Below, one piece after another: positions 7,158-15,373 of a DNA stretch of 34,455 nucleotides; position 1 is the first letter of the stretch; every line of letters begins with the position of its first letter. The notes below the pieces were generated by a model that did no database searches, had not been told where the DNA came from, and saw only the letters and a list, made by a program, of their open reading frames with translations. Source of the stretch: Rhodopirellula sp. GTDB lineage: Bacteria > Planctomycetota > Planctomycetia > Pirellulales > Thermoguttaceae. Location: NCBI GenBank assembly GCA_012728855.1, contig JAAYEH010000421.1, forward strand, positions 1-34,455. The letters run 5' to 3'. The translations under genes and the position numbers were made by a program.

Positions 7158-7895
7158 TCAGTGCCACTGCATCGTCTCCAGATATTGCCGGATGTGTCCC
7201 GCGTTGCGGAACTTCTTGAGGATCAGCGTCCTTTTCAGCCCGCAGCAAATGGCCTTCACCTCCGGAGCATGTTCCGGATAGTGTTTGGCTCCGCCAATCG
7301 AATCGTAGAAGATGCGGATGAGATTGAACACGTCTTCGTGGATGTTCTCCGGGCTGCCGGCTCCCCAGTGGAACATGTCGACCAGTTTCAGATCGAACGA
7401 GAGGCCGTAGCGGCGGAGAATGATGTTTTCATCGTGGAGGTCGCCGTGATATTCGTGGACGTAGTGGATTCCCTCGATGCCGGCAGCCAGGGCGTGCAGG
7501 AGGTGCAAGCCCTGAAATACCGAGAGCCGTCGGCCGGGCTGACGGGCGATGAAGCGGCTCAGCAACTCCCCCTCGACGTAGTCGGAGATCAACGCATGGA
7601 CCCGCTGACCCTCGAACAGGATGGTCTCGTGCGTGTGGTATTGGATGAGAATCGGGCAGTGGCGGAGCTTGTGAAGCTTCTTGGCGTAGAAGGTTGAGGT
7701 GCGGTTGCCGCGGTTTCGGTGCGGGAAAAAGAACTTGGCGGCGCGGAGAATGCCCGTGCCGCGTTCCCGCAGCGTGTAGACCTCGCCCTCCCAACCGGTT
7801 CCCAACAGAGAAACAATCGTGTACTTCCCGGCGATTGGAGTACCGGAGGGGAATGCGAACTGCTTAATCCGGCGACTGGGGGTTGTCTTGGCCAT
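7158..7895 (-). CDS. Serine/threonine protein kinase-like protein
   Basis: A 245-residue stand-alone kinase domain starting at ATG 7895, with GGAG 8 bases upstream. Visible motifs are the glycine loop GTGWEGEVY (32-40), the ATP lysine in RAAKFFF (K54), the catalytic loop HGDLHDEN (150-157, D152 and N157) and the metal-binding D173 in VDMF, replacing DFG. The HGD and DMF forms differ from the canonical HRD and DFG and also recall aminoglycoside-phosphotransferase-like or atypical kinases. There is no sensor or membrane segment, so it is cytoplasmic. The same-strand cluster includes a PP2C phosphatase, consistent with reversible phosphorylation. Confidence 0.82.
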   Translation of the reverse strand: MAKTTPSRRIKQFAFPSGTPIAGKYTIVSLLGTGWEGEVYTLRERGTGILRAAKFFFPHRNRGNRTSTFYAKKLHKLRHCPILIQYHTHETILFEGQRVHALISDYVEGELLSRFIARQPGRRLSVFQGLHLLHALAAGIEGIHYVHEYHGDLHDENIILRRYGLSFDLKLVDMFHWGAGSPENIHEDVFNLIRIFYDSIGGAKHYPEHAPEVKAICCGLKRTLILKKFRNAGHIRQYLETMQWH

Positions 7896-7936
7896 GGTGT
7901 TGCTCCGCGGCGAGGGCGAGCGAGGCGGATCATGTG

Positions 7937-8542
7937 TCAATCCCGGGAGTTTGGGTTCTTTAATCTTACTAGATAAACGAGAGCAAAGAAGTCATAAACT
8001 CCGTGAGCGACAATGGGCGCGAGCAAATTGCCCGAGACCGCGAACAGCCAGCCCAGGTAAAGGCCGACCAGCCCGGCAAGGACGGCGTAGCTGGTCGTGA
8101 TTGGGTGGAGCAGTCCGAACAAGATGGCCGCGGCGGCAATACCGATCCAGGTTCCGGGCGTGCCGCCGAATCCCTCGGCGATCGTCACCTGGACGACTCC
8201 CCGGAAGAGCATTTCTTCGCCCAGTCCGGCCAGTGCCGAGATGAGGGCCAGTTCCACCAGTCGGCAGTCGCGGAACAGGGGCACGAGCAGCTCATCCACC
8301 ACTCGGACGAGCCTGACCAACGGACCCAACGGCAGCCATACAACCCCCAATAGGCCCACGAGCAGCGGCAACCCGGCGGCCGCGCCCCAGGCGGCCCCGG
8401 CCCAATTCCATTGGATCATCTCCCACGGCGGCCGGTCGAGCCATGCCCCCAGGCCGACCGCGATCAGCCCGAGCCCCCCCTCGACGACGATGGCCATCAA
8501 CAGAAGCTGGGACGGCGATGGTGGAGGCGAATCGTCTTCCAC
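7937..8542 (-). CDS. CPBP-family intramembrane metalloprotease
   Basis: A 201-residue, strongly hydrophobic protein with several membrane helices. The family motifs are clear: LGEEMLFRG with E109, E110 and R114, then FGLLHP with H146, then HGVYDF with H180 and D184. These match the CAAX-protease/bacteriocin-processing (Abi/Rce1-like) glutamate protease core. It starts at GTG 8542 behind a purine-rich AAAGGGG. It is the first gene of the minus-strand cluster and ends 41 bases before the kinase-like gene. Its substrate is unknown. Confidence 0.87.
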   Translation of the reverse strand: MEDDSPPPSPSQLLLMAIVVEGGLGLIAVGLGAWLDRPPWEMIQWNWAGAAWGAAAGLPLLVGLLGVVWLPLGPLVRLVRVVDELLVPLFRDCRLVELALISALAGLGEEMLFRGVVQVTIAEGFGGTPGTWIGIAAAAILFGLLHPITTSYAVLAGLVGLYLGWLFAVSGNLLAPIVAHGVYDFFALVYLVRLKNPNSRD

Positions 8543-8617
8543 GGCTTCACGCCCCTTTCTCTATCAATGACACGCCAAGATAGCAGAATCCGATGGTAGC
8601 AGCCGGGCTGCTTAGCA

Positions 8618-9286
8618 TTATGATGGGTGGTTGTTCACGACGCGAACCTCTCGGCAGTTGCGATCCAGGTAGAGCTGCTCGGCCTGCACCAGACCGTCCT
8701 TGACACTGCGTGTTTGATTGCCGTGGAGGGTAAGGTGGTGAATGTTCTCGGCGTAGACGGCCCGCCGGCAGTCGCGCATCCAGCAGTCGCGGCACGTGAC
8801 GTTCGTTCCCGACGTCTTGAGGTAAACGGCTTTGCCGCCATGCCCGTAGAAAAAGCAGCCGTCGATCATGGTGTCGTTGGGAAACTCGACCACCAACGCA
8901 TCGCCGCTTTCGTGGTTGCCCACGAAGGTAAGATCGCGGATGGTGATCTTCAGATCGGGCCACCACTGACCGACCGCGCCCACAATGCTGAGCAGTTCTT
9001 GCCCTTCGTGGTTCTCGTTGACCAGCACCGTCGCGCGGCCCTCGCCAACGAGAAAGAGGTGCTGGCCGTCCTTCAGCTTCTTGACGACCGGCTCGGTGAA
9101 GACGTGTCTTCCGGCGGGAACGTAAATGGTCCCGCCGGCCTCGGGAAGCGCGTCGAGCGCTGCCTGGAGACCTCCCGCTTCGGCCGCATTGATCACTGTC
9201 CGCGACAGCGGCGGAGCAGCGGAAAGCGGGCGCGATTCGACAGCGCTAAGGACGGCCGCAGCGATCAGCAGGGCAGGCAGTCGCAT
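8618..9286 (-). CDS. Secreted right-handed beta-helix (pectate-lyase-like) protein
   Basis: A 222-residue protein starting at ATG 9286 after a strong AAGGAGG. The N-terminus is a signal peptide (about 1-24, hydrophobic LLIAAAVLSAV). GGLQAALDALPEAGGTIYVP is the typical opening of the pectate lyase superfamily. It is followed by short coils with regularly spaced hydrophobic strands and Asn/Asp turns (IRDLTFVGN, IDGCFFYG, CRDCWMRDC). It may bind or cleave polysaccharide, but it is short for an active lyase and no catalytic residues can be named. A 130-base gap separates it from the next upstream gene. Confidence 0.78.
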   Translation of the reverse strand: MRLPALLIAAAVLSAVESRPLSAAPPLSRTVINAAEAGGLQAALDALPEAGGTIYVPAGRHVFTEPVVKKLKDGQHLFLVGEGRATVLVNENHEGQELLSIVGAVGQWWPDLKITIRDLTFVGNHESGDALVVEFPNDTMIDGCFFYGHGGKAVYLKTSGTNVTCRDCWMRDCRRAVYAENIHHLTLHGNQTRSVKDGLVQAEQLYLDRNCREVRVVNNHPS

Positions 9287-9416
9287 ATCAGGCCTCCTTA
9301 CGTACTCAAACTGTAAGTGCGGCGGCCCGGGAACGGGGACTGGTCCCGAGCGGTCCACGCCAGCAGACGTACCACCATCTCAAGCAGTGCCGCGTTGCCA
9401 CTTCAACGATTGGCGT

Positions 9417-11111
9417 CTAGAACGGCGCTCCCATCCCTCCCAGCAACATCGGGACCGTGCCGAGAATCTTGAGCACACCTTGCTCCAATTCCACGCGGGT
9501 CTTGGTTCCCTGGGGAATCGAAGTCGCCGTCACGGTGATGTGATCCTTGTTTTCGGATCCTTCCAGCATCTGGGCGATCATTTCAGCGTTCGAACGGACC
9601 TGTTCTTCCTCGGCCACCGAGCCGATGGTCTTCACAATCGGGGTGAGAGCGAGTTGGAGTTGCAGCGGCGCAGCGGGCTTGTCCGACCCCGCCTTCGACT
9701 TCTCGATCGCCTGCTTCAACGCAGCGACGGCGTCGCGACCGGCCGCGACGTAGAGGCTCTGCTTGCCGACGCCGACCACTACGTTCAGTCGGTCGCCGAC
9801 GAGCTTCTCCAGGCCCTTGGCATTTTCGAGTTCCTCCAGCGGAACGGCAAACGTGTGGAATCGCACGTCCTGGAAGCTCTCGGCGTCGAGCTTGATCGCG
9901 TCCGCCGCTCGCGGCTCATCTTCGATAAGCTGTTTCGCCAGCGCTTTGAGAACCTCTTCGACCCGCTCTGGTTCGACGACCCTCGCGCCGGCCGCGCCGG
10001 TGAGTTGATCGGGAGCGATCTTGGCCGATGCCGCCACGTCGAACTTGCCCCCCTCGATCGTCTTCTGCAACACGCCCATCAGTTCATCGACCAGCTTCTT
10101 GGCCAGCTCCAATTCCTCGTCGCTGAGCTTCTGCTTCGAAAGCTCCTCGATGGCGTTGGCCTTGGCGGTTTGCAGTTGCGTCTTGACCTGCTCAATGTCG
10201 CTTTGGGCGATCTCGGCGGCCGAGCCGAACGTGACGGCGGCGTCGGGCATGAGGAAGCCGGCGTAGTCGGTCTTCAGATCGCCTGTTTGTTTCATCTGCT
10301 CGGCCAGATCGCTCCCCTCGATGGCCGTCATGCGGTATTCCAGGGCGCCGAGACCCGCCTTCTCGTCGATTTGAATTCCCAGCACGAAGGCATCCAACTC
10401 GTCGAGCATACCGCTGAATTGCTTCATCGCCTGCTCGAAGGCCTTCTGGCGAAGCTGCTGGTCCTCCGGCGACTCGTCAGATTGCCGCGGCAGGCCCTGC
10501 TGCGCGCCCATCTGCATCATGCCCAGGATCATCTGCCGGAAAAACGGCGGCACGTTCTTCACAGTCACCTGCAATCCCAAGTCGAAATCCTTGGGCAGAT
10601 CGCCCAACGCCTTGGCGGGATTCTGCGGCACATCGTCCAGCCCTTCGGCCGTGGTGGTGACGAAGGCCCAGTCGCCAACCTGCTTGGCATAGAGCACACG
10701 GCTTTCCGTTTCGAACTCGTAGACGCCTTCGCCGGCGTCGCCGGGTTCGCCAATCGCCGGTTCGAGCGCGGCGAGGAGCTTTTTCAAGTCGGTCACCGGC
10801 AGGAAAGCATGCATCGGAAACTCCTGCCCGTCGGTCCGAACCAGAAATCCCCAAGGTCGCGACTTGTCGAGTCCCTCCAGACCTTTGCTGTCGGTGAAGT
10901 TGTCGACCGCTCCCTCGACCATCATGGCGAGTTGCGGGTTCATGAACCGCAAATCCCCCAGGATTTCGTCGTATCCGGAGAAGGCGAGCGCGATGACCGG
11001 TTTCATCGCCGCTTCCTTCCCCTCCGAGGGCGCAGGCTCCTGGGCCTGGCAGGCACTTCGCGCCGCGAACAGCAGGGTAATGCACAAAACGGCGGGCAGC
11101 AACTTCTTCAC
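9417..11111 (-). CDS. Large secreted protein of unknown function
   Basis: A 564-residue protein starting at GTG 11111, chosen because AAGGAG lies 8 bases upstream and the next residues (VKKLLPAVLCITLLFAARS) make a clear signal peptide with a cleavage site near CQAQE. The mature part is acidic and helix-rich, with Ala-, Lys- and Glu-rich stretches and Gln-rich runs, and two weakly similar halves with Gly-Asp loops. I see no catalytic motif. It resembles periplasmic proteins of about 550 residues that are common in planctomycetes and have no known role. It is transcribed divergently from nagB. Confidence 0.75.
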   Translation of the reverse strand: MKKLLPAVLCITLLFAARSACQAQEPAPSEGKEAAMKPVIALAFSGYDEILGDLRFMNPQLAMMVEGAVDNFTDSKGLEGLDKSRPWGFLVRTDGQEFPMHAFLPVTDLKKLLAALEPAIGEPGDAGEGVYEFETESRVLYAKQVGDWAFVTTTAEGLDDVPQNPAKALGDLPKDFDLGLQVTVKNVPPFFRQMILGMMQMGAQQGLPRQSDESPEDQQLRQKAFEQAMKQFSGMLDELDAFVLGIQIDEKAGLGALEYRMTAIEGSDLAEQMKQTGDLKTDYAGFLMPDAAVTFGSAAEIAQSDIEQVKTQLQTAKANAIEELSKQKLSDEELELAKKLVDELMGVLQKTIEGGKFDVAASAKIAPDQLTGAAGARVVEPERVEEVLKALAKQLIEDEPRAADAIKLDAESFQDVRFHTFAVPLEELENAKGLEKLVGDRLNVVVGVGKQSLYVAAGRDAVAALKQAIEKSKAGSDKPAAPLQLQLALTPIVKTIGSVAEEEQVRSNAEMIAQMLEGSENKDHITVTATSIPQGTKTRVELEQGVLKILGTVPMLLGGMGAPF

Positions 11112-11450
11112 GATCTGAACTCCTTTGCAGCAAGAACCAGTCCTGTCGATCGGCGGCCCGGCACCGCCAGGGCGCTTTCGGAGGGAATTTCCCCGAACCG
11201 CCAGTTTACCGGAAAACCCTGGCGCCGAACAGGACATCCTCCGGCTGCAATCGTACGTGGAGATTGCTCCGGACAGCGCGACTTCCGTGCAACCGCCCGT
11301 GTGCCCCTTACCCGCCAGGAAATGGGGGATTGGCCTCCTCTGATTCGCCGGCATATTGACACCCTTCCGCCGGCGGGACAAACTAAATAGCTTTCTCAGG
11401 GACGCCGAGAGGTTCGTTCTGTTCGTCCTTCAGTTCAAGAGAGGGTGGTC
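11112..11450. other. Divergent intergenic region, no gene seen
   Basis: This 339-base region separates the GTG start of the secreted protein (minus) from nagB (plus) and should carry both promoters. A TTGACA lies at 11356-11361, with CAAACT 17 bases further at 11379-11384, on the plus strand. This is a possible nagB promoter, but the -10 is poor. No open frame here looks coding, and no NagC-like operator was recognised. Confidence 0.45.
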
Positions 11451-12236
11451 ATGCAGATTATCATCAGCGAGACGTATGAAGCACTGAGCAAGGCCGCCGC
11501 AACGGTCGTGGCGAAGACGATCAATTCCAAGCCGAACGCGGTCCTCGGCTTGGCGACGGGTTCCACGCCTTTGGCGCTGTACAAGGAACTCATTCGCATG
11601 CATAAGGAAGAGGGGCTCGATTTCTCGCAGGTGACGACGTTCAATCTCGATGAGTACGTGGGCCTGCCGAAGAACCATTACCAGAGCTACCACTACTTCA
11701 TGCATGAGAACCTCTTCAAGCACATCAACGTCCCGCAGCAAAACATCTATATTCCTTCCGGCACCACCGACAATTACGAAGCCTTTTGCGACTGGTACGA
11801 GCGTCGCATCAAGGAATGTGGGGGCATTGATCTGCAGGTGCTGGGCATCGGCTCCGACGGTCATATCGCCTTCAACGAGCCGTCCAGCTCGCTCGGCTCC
11901 CGCACCCGCATCAAGACCCTCGCCAAACAGACCATCCAGGACAACTCGCGCTTTTTCGAAAAAGCCGAGGACGTGCCGATCTACGCGATCACCATGGGCG
12001 TGGGCACGATCATGGAGGCCCGCACGATCATCCTTCTCGCCTCCGGTAAGAGCAAGGCCCCGGCGGTTGCCGGCGCGATCGAGGGGCCGGTGACCAGCAT
12101 GAACACGGCCAGCGTCCTGCAACTGCACCCCGACACGATCTACTTCCTCGACGGCGACGCCGCCAGCGAGCTGACCATGATCGAGTATTACCAGTGGATC
12201 CAGCAGAAGGCCCCCGGTTTCCCCCGAGGCAACTGA
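11451..12236 (+). CDS. nagB: Glucosamine-6-phosphate deaminase
   Basis: A 261-residue cytoplasmic enzyme that converts glucosamine-6-phosphate to fructose-6-phosphate and ammonia. ATG 11451 is preferred over the GTG at 11445 because AGAGAGG is correctly spaced. Key motifs are LATGSTP (phosphate binding), FNLDEY with D67 and E68, and GIGSDGHIAFNEP with D136, H138 and E143. These align with the E. coli catalytic D72, D141, H143 and E148 at a constant offset. It begins an apparent operon with a GlmU-like enzyme, ACP and a DRE-TIM enzyme, so it may set amino-sugar supply for that pathway. Confidence 0.95.
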   Translation: MQIIISETYEALSKAAATVVAKTINSKPNAVLGLATGSTPLALYKELIRMHKEEGLDFSQVTTFNLDEYVGLPKNHYQSYHYFMHENLFKHINVPQQNIYIPSGTTDNYEAFCDWYERRIKECGGIDLQVLGIGSDGHIAFNEPSSSLGSRTRIKTLAKQTIQDNSRFFEKAEDVPIYAITMGVGTIMEARTIILLASGKSKAPAVAGAIEGPVTSMNTASVLQLHPDTIYFLDGDAASELTMIEYYQWIQQKAPGFPRGN

Positions 12237-12283
12237 TCGGACCTGCGTCCAACCGCTCCGTACACCAAGCGAGGAATTGACCT

Positions 12284-13573
12284 ATGCGTTTGATCCTGGT
12301 GGATCTCCCTTCCGAGAAGCGGCGGAATTTCGACCCTCTTGGCCTCAGCCGCCCGATTTGGGAGCTTCGTTGCGGCATGACGACGCTCGCCGAGAAGCTC
12401 GTCGCCAAGGCAGGCACGAGTCAAGTGGCCTGCTTCGTCCCGCCGTACATGGCCGGCGCCTACCGCGAGCAGACCTCCTGGCCGGTGAACGATCCGGCCC
12501 AGTTGACCGGCGATGACTTGCTGATCGTCAGCGCTCGCTTGAAGGCATCGGCGCTGAGCGGCGAGCCGGCAGGGCCCAGCCAGATCGCTTGCGAGGCCGA
12601 CGGGGAGTGCCTTTTCGCCCGCATCGCCCGCGCCGATCTGGGCAAGTTGAAAACCGAGTCGATCGAGGCGCTGTTGGAATCGGCACGGGCCGCGCTGCCG
12701 GCGGCCGACGGCGAGTTGCCCACCTGGAACTACACCTGGGATCTCGTCCTCTCCAACCCCCAGCAGCTCATCGAAGATTTCAAGTTCCTCGGTCGCAGCG
12801 GGATCGAGGGCCAGGTGGAAGAGCCTAACGCCATCCGCGGCAGCCGGGCCGACGTGTTCATCGGCCGCGGCACAGTCGTCCATCCGATGGTCGTCATCGA
12901 TGCCGAACACGGTCCCGTCTATATCGACGAAGGGGCCGAAGTTCACCCCTTCACGCGGATCGAGGGGCCCTGTTACATCGGTAAGAAGTCGATCATGCTC
13001 GGCACGAAGTGCCGCGAGGGGATGACGATCGGGCCGGTCTGCCGCGTCGGCGGGGAAGTGGAGGAGTCGATCATCCAGGGCTACTCCAGCAAGTACCACG
13101 ATGGTTTTCTGGGCCACGCTTACGTGGGCGAGTGGGTTAACTTGGGAGCGCTGACGACCAATAGCGACCTCAAGAACGACTATTCCAGCGTCACCGTCAC
13201 GCTGGACGGGAAGAACCCGATCGACACCGGCTCGATCAAGGTCGGCTCGGTGATCGGCGACCATACGAAGACGTCGATCGGCACCCTCTTCAATACCGGA
13301 TCCTACGTCGGCGCGATGGCCCTGATTGCCGCCACCGGCAAGCCGCTGCCGAAGTTCATCCCTTCGTTCGCCTGGTTCCTCGAAGGCGTGGTGACCAAGG
13401 GATTCGGCAAGAAGAGCCTCTACCAGACGGCCAGGACGGCGATGGGCCGCCGGAAACGGGAGTTTACGGCCGCCCAGGAATCGATGTGGGATGAAGTTTT
13501 CACCATGACAGCGCCAGCGCGTATGGAAGCGGTCAAGAAAGGCCGCCGCGTCCTGGCCAGCCAACGATCTTAG
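12284..13573 (+). CDS. GlmU-like sugar-nucleotidyltransferase/acyltransferase
   Basis: A 429-residue two-domain protein. The N-terminal part (about 1-170) has the short nucleotidyltransferase-like start RLILVDLPSEKRRNF seen in the alternative GlmU family of Bacteroidetes and Planctomycetes. Residues about 185-350 are hexapeptide left-handed beta-helix coils (VFIGRGTVVHPMVVI, YIDEGAEVHPFTRI and onward), the fold of acetyl- and acyltransferases, with YSSKYHDGFLGHAYVG carrying likely substrate-binding His and Lys. It probably makes UDP-N-acetylglucosamine or a related nucleotide sugar. It starts 47 bases after nagB, with a GAGGAA behind it. Confidence 0.85.
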   Translation: MRLILVDLPSEKRRNFDPLGLSRPIWELRCGMTTLAEKLVAKAGTSQVACFVPPYMAGAYREQTSWPVNDPAQLTGDDLLIVSARLKASALSGEPAGPSQIACEADGECLFARIARADLGKLKTESIEALLESARAALPAADGELPTWNYTWDLVLSNPQQLIEDFKFLGRSGIEGQVEEPNAIRGSRADVFIGRGTVVHPMVVIDAEHGPVYIDEGAEVHPFTRIEGPCYIGKKSIMLGTKCREGMTIGPVCRVGGEVEESIIQGYSSKYHDGFLGHAYVGEWVNLGALTTNSDLKNDYSSVTVTLDGKNPIDTGSIKVGSVIGDHTKTSIGTLFNTGSYVGAMALIAATGKPLPKFIPSFAWFLEGVVTKGFGKKSLYQTARTAMGRRKREFTAAQESMWDEVFTMTAPARMEAVKKGRRVLASQRS

Positions 13574-13584
13574 GAGCGAGAGTT

Positions 13585-13839
13585 ATGCCAAGTGTAATGG
13601 ATCGGGTTGTCGCCGTCACCGCCCGCGTGCTGCGAGTGGACGCCGCCGACATCAAGCCGGAAAACGTCTTCACCACCGACCTGGGCGCCGAGAGCGTGCA
13701 GTCCGTCGAACTGGTGGCGATGTTTGAAGAGGAGTTCGGCATCGAGATGGACGAAGACGAGGCTCTGTCGGTCGAGACGGTCGGCGATGCGGCCGACTAC
13801 ATCGCCAAGGTCTGCAAACAGCAGGGCGTCGACTGCTGA
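13585..13839 (+). CDS. Acyl carrier protein
   Basis: The 84-residue acidic protein is a stand-alone acyl carrier protein. TDLGAESVQSVELV matches the DLGADSLDTVEL phosphopantetheine site, so S37 should carry the prosthetic arm. The four-helix pattern and acidic MDEDEA region are typical. AGGAG is 8 bases from the ATG. The gene lies 11 bases after the GlmU-like gene and 21 before the DRE-TIM gene. That context, away from fatty-acid synthesis genes, suggests a dedicated carrier for the neighbouring enzymes, so no acpP symbol is given. Confidence 0.92.
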   Translation: MPSVMDRVVAVTARVLRVDAADIKPENVFTTDLGAESVQSVELVAMFEEEFGIEMDEDEALSVETVGDAADYIAKVCKQQGVDC

Positions 13840-13860
13840 CTCCCCCAGAAAGGAACCCCC

Positions 13861-15258
13861 ATGTCCGGTAACCGCAAATCCTATCCTTTGGTCGATACGA
13901 CCGAACCGAACCTCCTGGAAGAAACCTTCGACTACGGCATGCCGCCGTTGATCCGCTTCGACGGACCGGTGGTCGAGTACGTCGACGGCCGGCCGATCGA
14001 GTTTGATCCGCAGGCGCTGAAAACCCGCGACATCTTCATCACCGACACCACCTTCCGCGACGGCCAGCAGGCGCGGCCGCCGTACACGATCGACCAGATG
14101 GTGCGGATCTACGACCTGCTCGGCCAGTTGGGCGGTCCCAACGGCGTGATCCGCCAGACCGAGTTCTTCCTCTACACGCACAACGACCGCGAAACGCTCG
14201 ACCGCTGTCGCGAGTTGGGCCACAGTTATCCCGAATGCACCGGCTGGATTCGCGCCGTGCCGGGCGATTTCCGCCTGGTCAAAGAGGCCGGTCTGGCGGA
14301 AAGCGGCATGTTGACGAGCTGCTCCGACTACCACATCTTCGAGAAGCTCAAGTTCAAGAGCCGCCAGCAGTGCATGGACGCGTACTGCGAAGTGGTCGAC
14401 GCCGCCTTCGAGGCCGGCGTCCGCCCGCGCTGCCACCTGGAAGACATCACCCGCGCCGACATCGAAGGATTCGTCCTGCCGTTCGTCGAACGTCTCATGC
14501 GGATGAGCGAGCAGGTGCCCGATGAGAAGTCGGTGAAGATCCGCTTGTGCGATACGATGGGCTTCGGCGTCAGCTTCCCGGGCGCGGAGCTGCCCCGCAG
14601 TGTGCCGAAACTCGTCTACAAGCTCAACCAGGAGGTCGGTGTGCCCAGCAGCCGGCTGGAGTGGCACGGCCACAACGATTTCCACAAGGTCCACATCAAC
14701 GGCGCCACCGCCTGGCTCTACGGCTGCGATGCCGTGAACGCCACCCTTTTCGGCATCGGCGAACGGACCGGCAATCCGCCTCTGGAAAGCGCGGTTTTCG
14801 AGTACATCGCCCTGAAAGGTGATCTCTGCGGGATCCGCACGGAAGTGATCAGCGAGTTGGCCGATTACATGCGTTCGATCGGACTGCCGATTCCCGACAA
14901 CTACCCCTTCGTCGGCAAAGCCTTCAACACCACCCGCGCCGGAATCCACGCGGGCGGCCTGCGCCAAGACGAGCGGATCTACAACATCTTCGACACAGCG
15001 GCGTTGCTGAACCGTCCGCCGCGCGTCGCGCTGACCGACAAGACGGGAAGCGACGGCGTGGCTCTCTGGGTCAACGAGTACTTCGGGCTCAAAGGGAGTG
15101 AACGGATCAGCAAAATCAAGTGCCACAAGGTCGCCCGCTGGGTCATGGACCAGTACGAAAAGGAAGGCCGCATGACCACGATCAGCGACGAAGAACTCGA
15201 GCAGAAGGTGCAAGAACTGATGCCTGAGTACTACCGGAAGTACAAGGGCGACGCCTGA
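13861..15258 (+). CDS. DRE-TIM enzyme, isopropylmalate/homocitrate-synthase-like
   Basis: A 465-residue TIM-barrel protein of the HMGL-like (DRE-TIM) superfamily, which catalyses aldol or Claisen reactions at a 2-keto acid. Seen motifs are ITDTTFRDGQQARPP (D62, R66, D67), the metal-binding HGHND with H269 and H271, and GIGERTGNPPLE (298-309). The usual RDGEQ or REGEQ reads RDGQQ, so the third residue of the signature is Gln. There is no C-terminal leucine-regulatory domain. The preceding gene is an acyl carrier protein, so the acyl donor may be ACP-bound rather than CoA-bound; this is inference. AAGGAA precedes the start. Confidence 0.85.
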   Translation: MSGNRKSYPLVDTTEPNLLEETFDYGMPPLIRFDGPVVEYVDGRPIEFDPQALKTRDIFITDTTFRDGQQARPPYTIDQMVRIYDLLGQLGGPNGVIRQTEFFLYTHNDRETLDRCRELGHSYPECTGWIRAVPGDFRLVKEAGLAESGMLTSCSDYHIFEKLKFKSRQQCMDAYCEVVDAAFEAGVRPRCHLEDITRADIEGFVLPFVERLMRMSEQVPDEKSVKIRLCDTMGFGVSFPGAELPRSVPKLVYKLNQEVGVPSSRLEWHGHNDFHKVHINGATAWLYGCDAVNATLFGIGERTGNPPLESAVFEYIALKGDLCGIRTEVISELADYMRSIGLPIPDNYPFVGKAFNTTRAGIHAGGLRQDERIYNIFDTAALLNRPPRVALTDKTGSDGVALWVNEYFGLKGSERISKIKCHKVARWVMDQYEKEGRMTTISDEELEQKVQELMPEYYRKYKGDA

Positions 15259-15267
15259 GAATCGCTC

Positions 15268-15297
15268 TTGACCCGTCCGAAAAGTTCGTTCTATACT
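15268..15297 (+). promoter_or_regulatory. Sigma70-type promoter of the PpiC gene
   Basis: TTGACC (15268-15273) and TATACT (15292-15297) are separated by 18 bases, about 75 bases before the ATG at 15374. This makes the PpiC gene an independent unit rather than part of the nagB operon. Confidence 0.6.
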
Positions 15298-15373
15298 ACC
15301 CACCCCATCGGATTGCGCGGACGACCCACGACGCGCAAGGGGATCGGAGACAACGGTTTAAGGAGGAACCGCA

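Noticed and set aside
9126..11390. Very long open frames antisense to real genes (also 372-1844, 12188-13564, 13570-15303 and 19755-21332)
   Set aside because: They are the usual antisense shadows of high-GC genes; the sense strand holds recognisable families or a signal peptide and a Shine-Dalgarno, and the shadow proteins look like Arg/Asp/His-rich noise.
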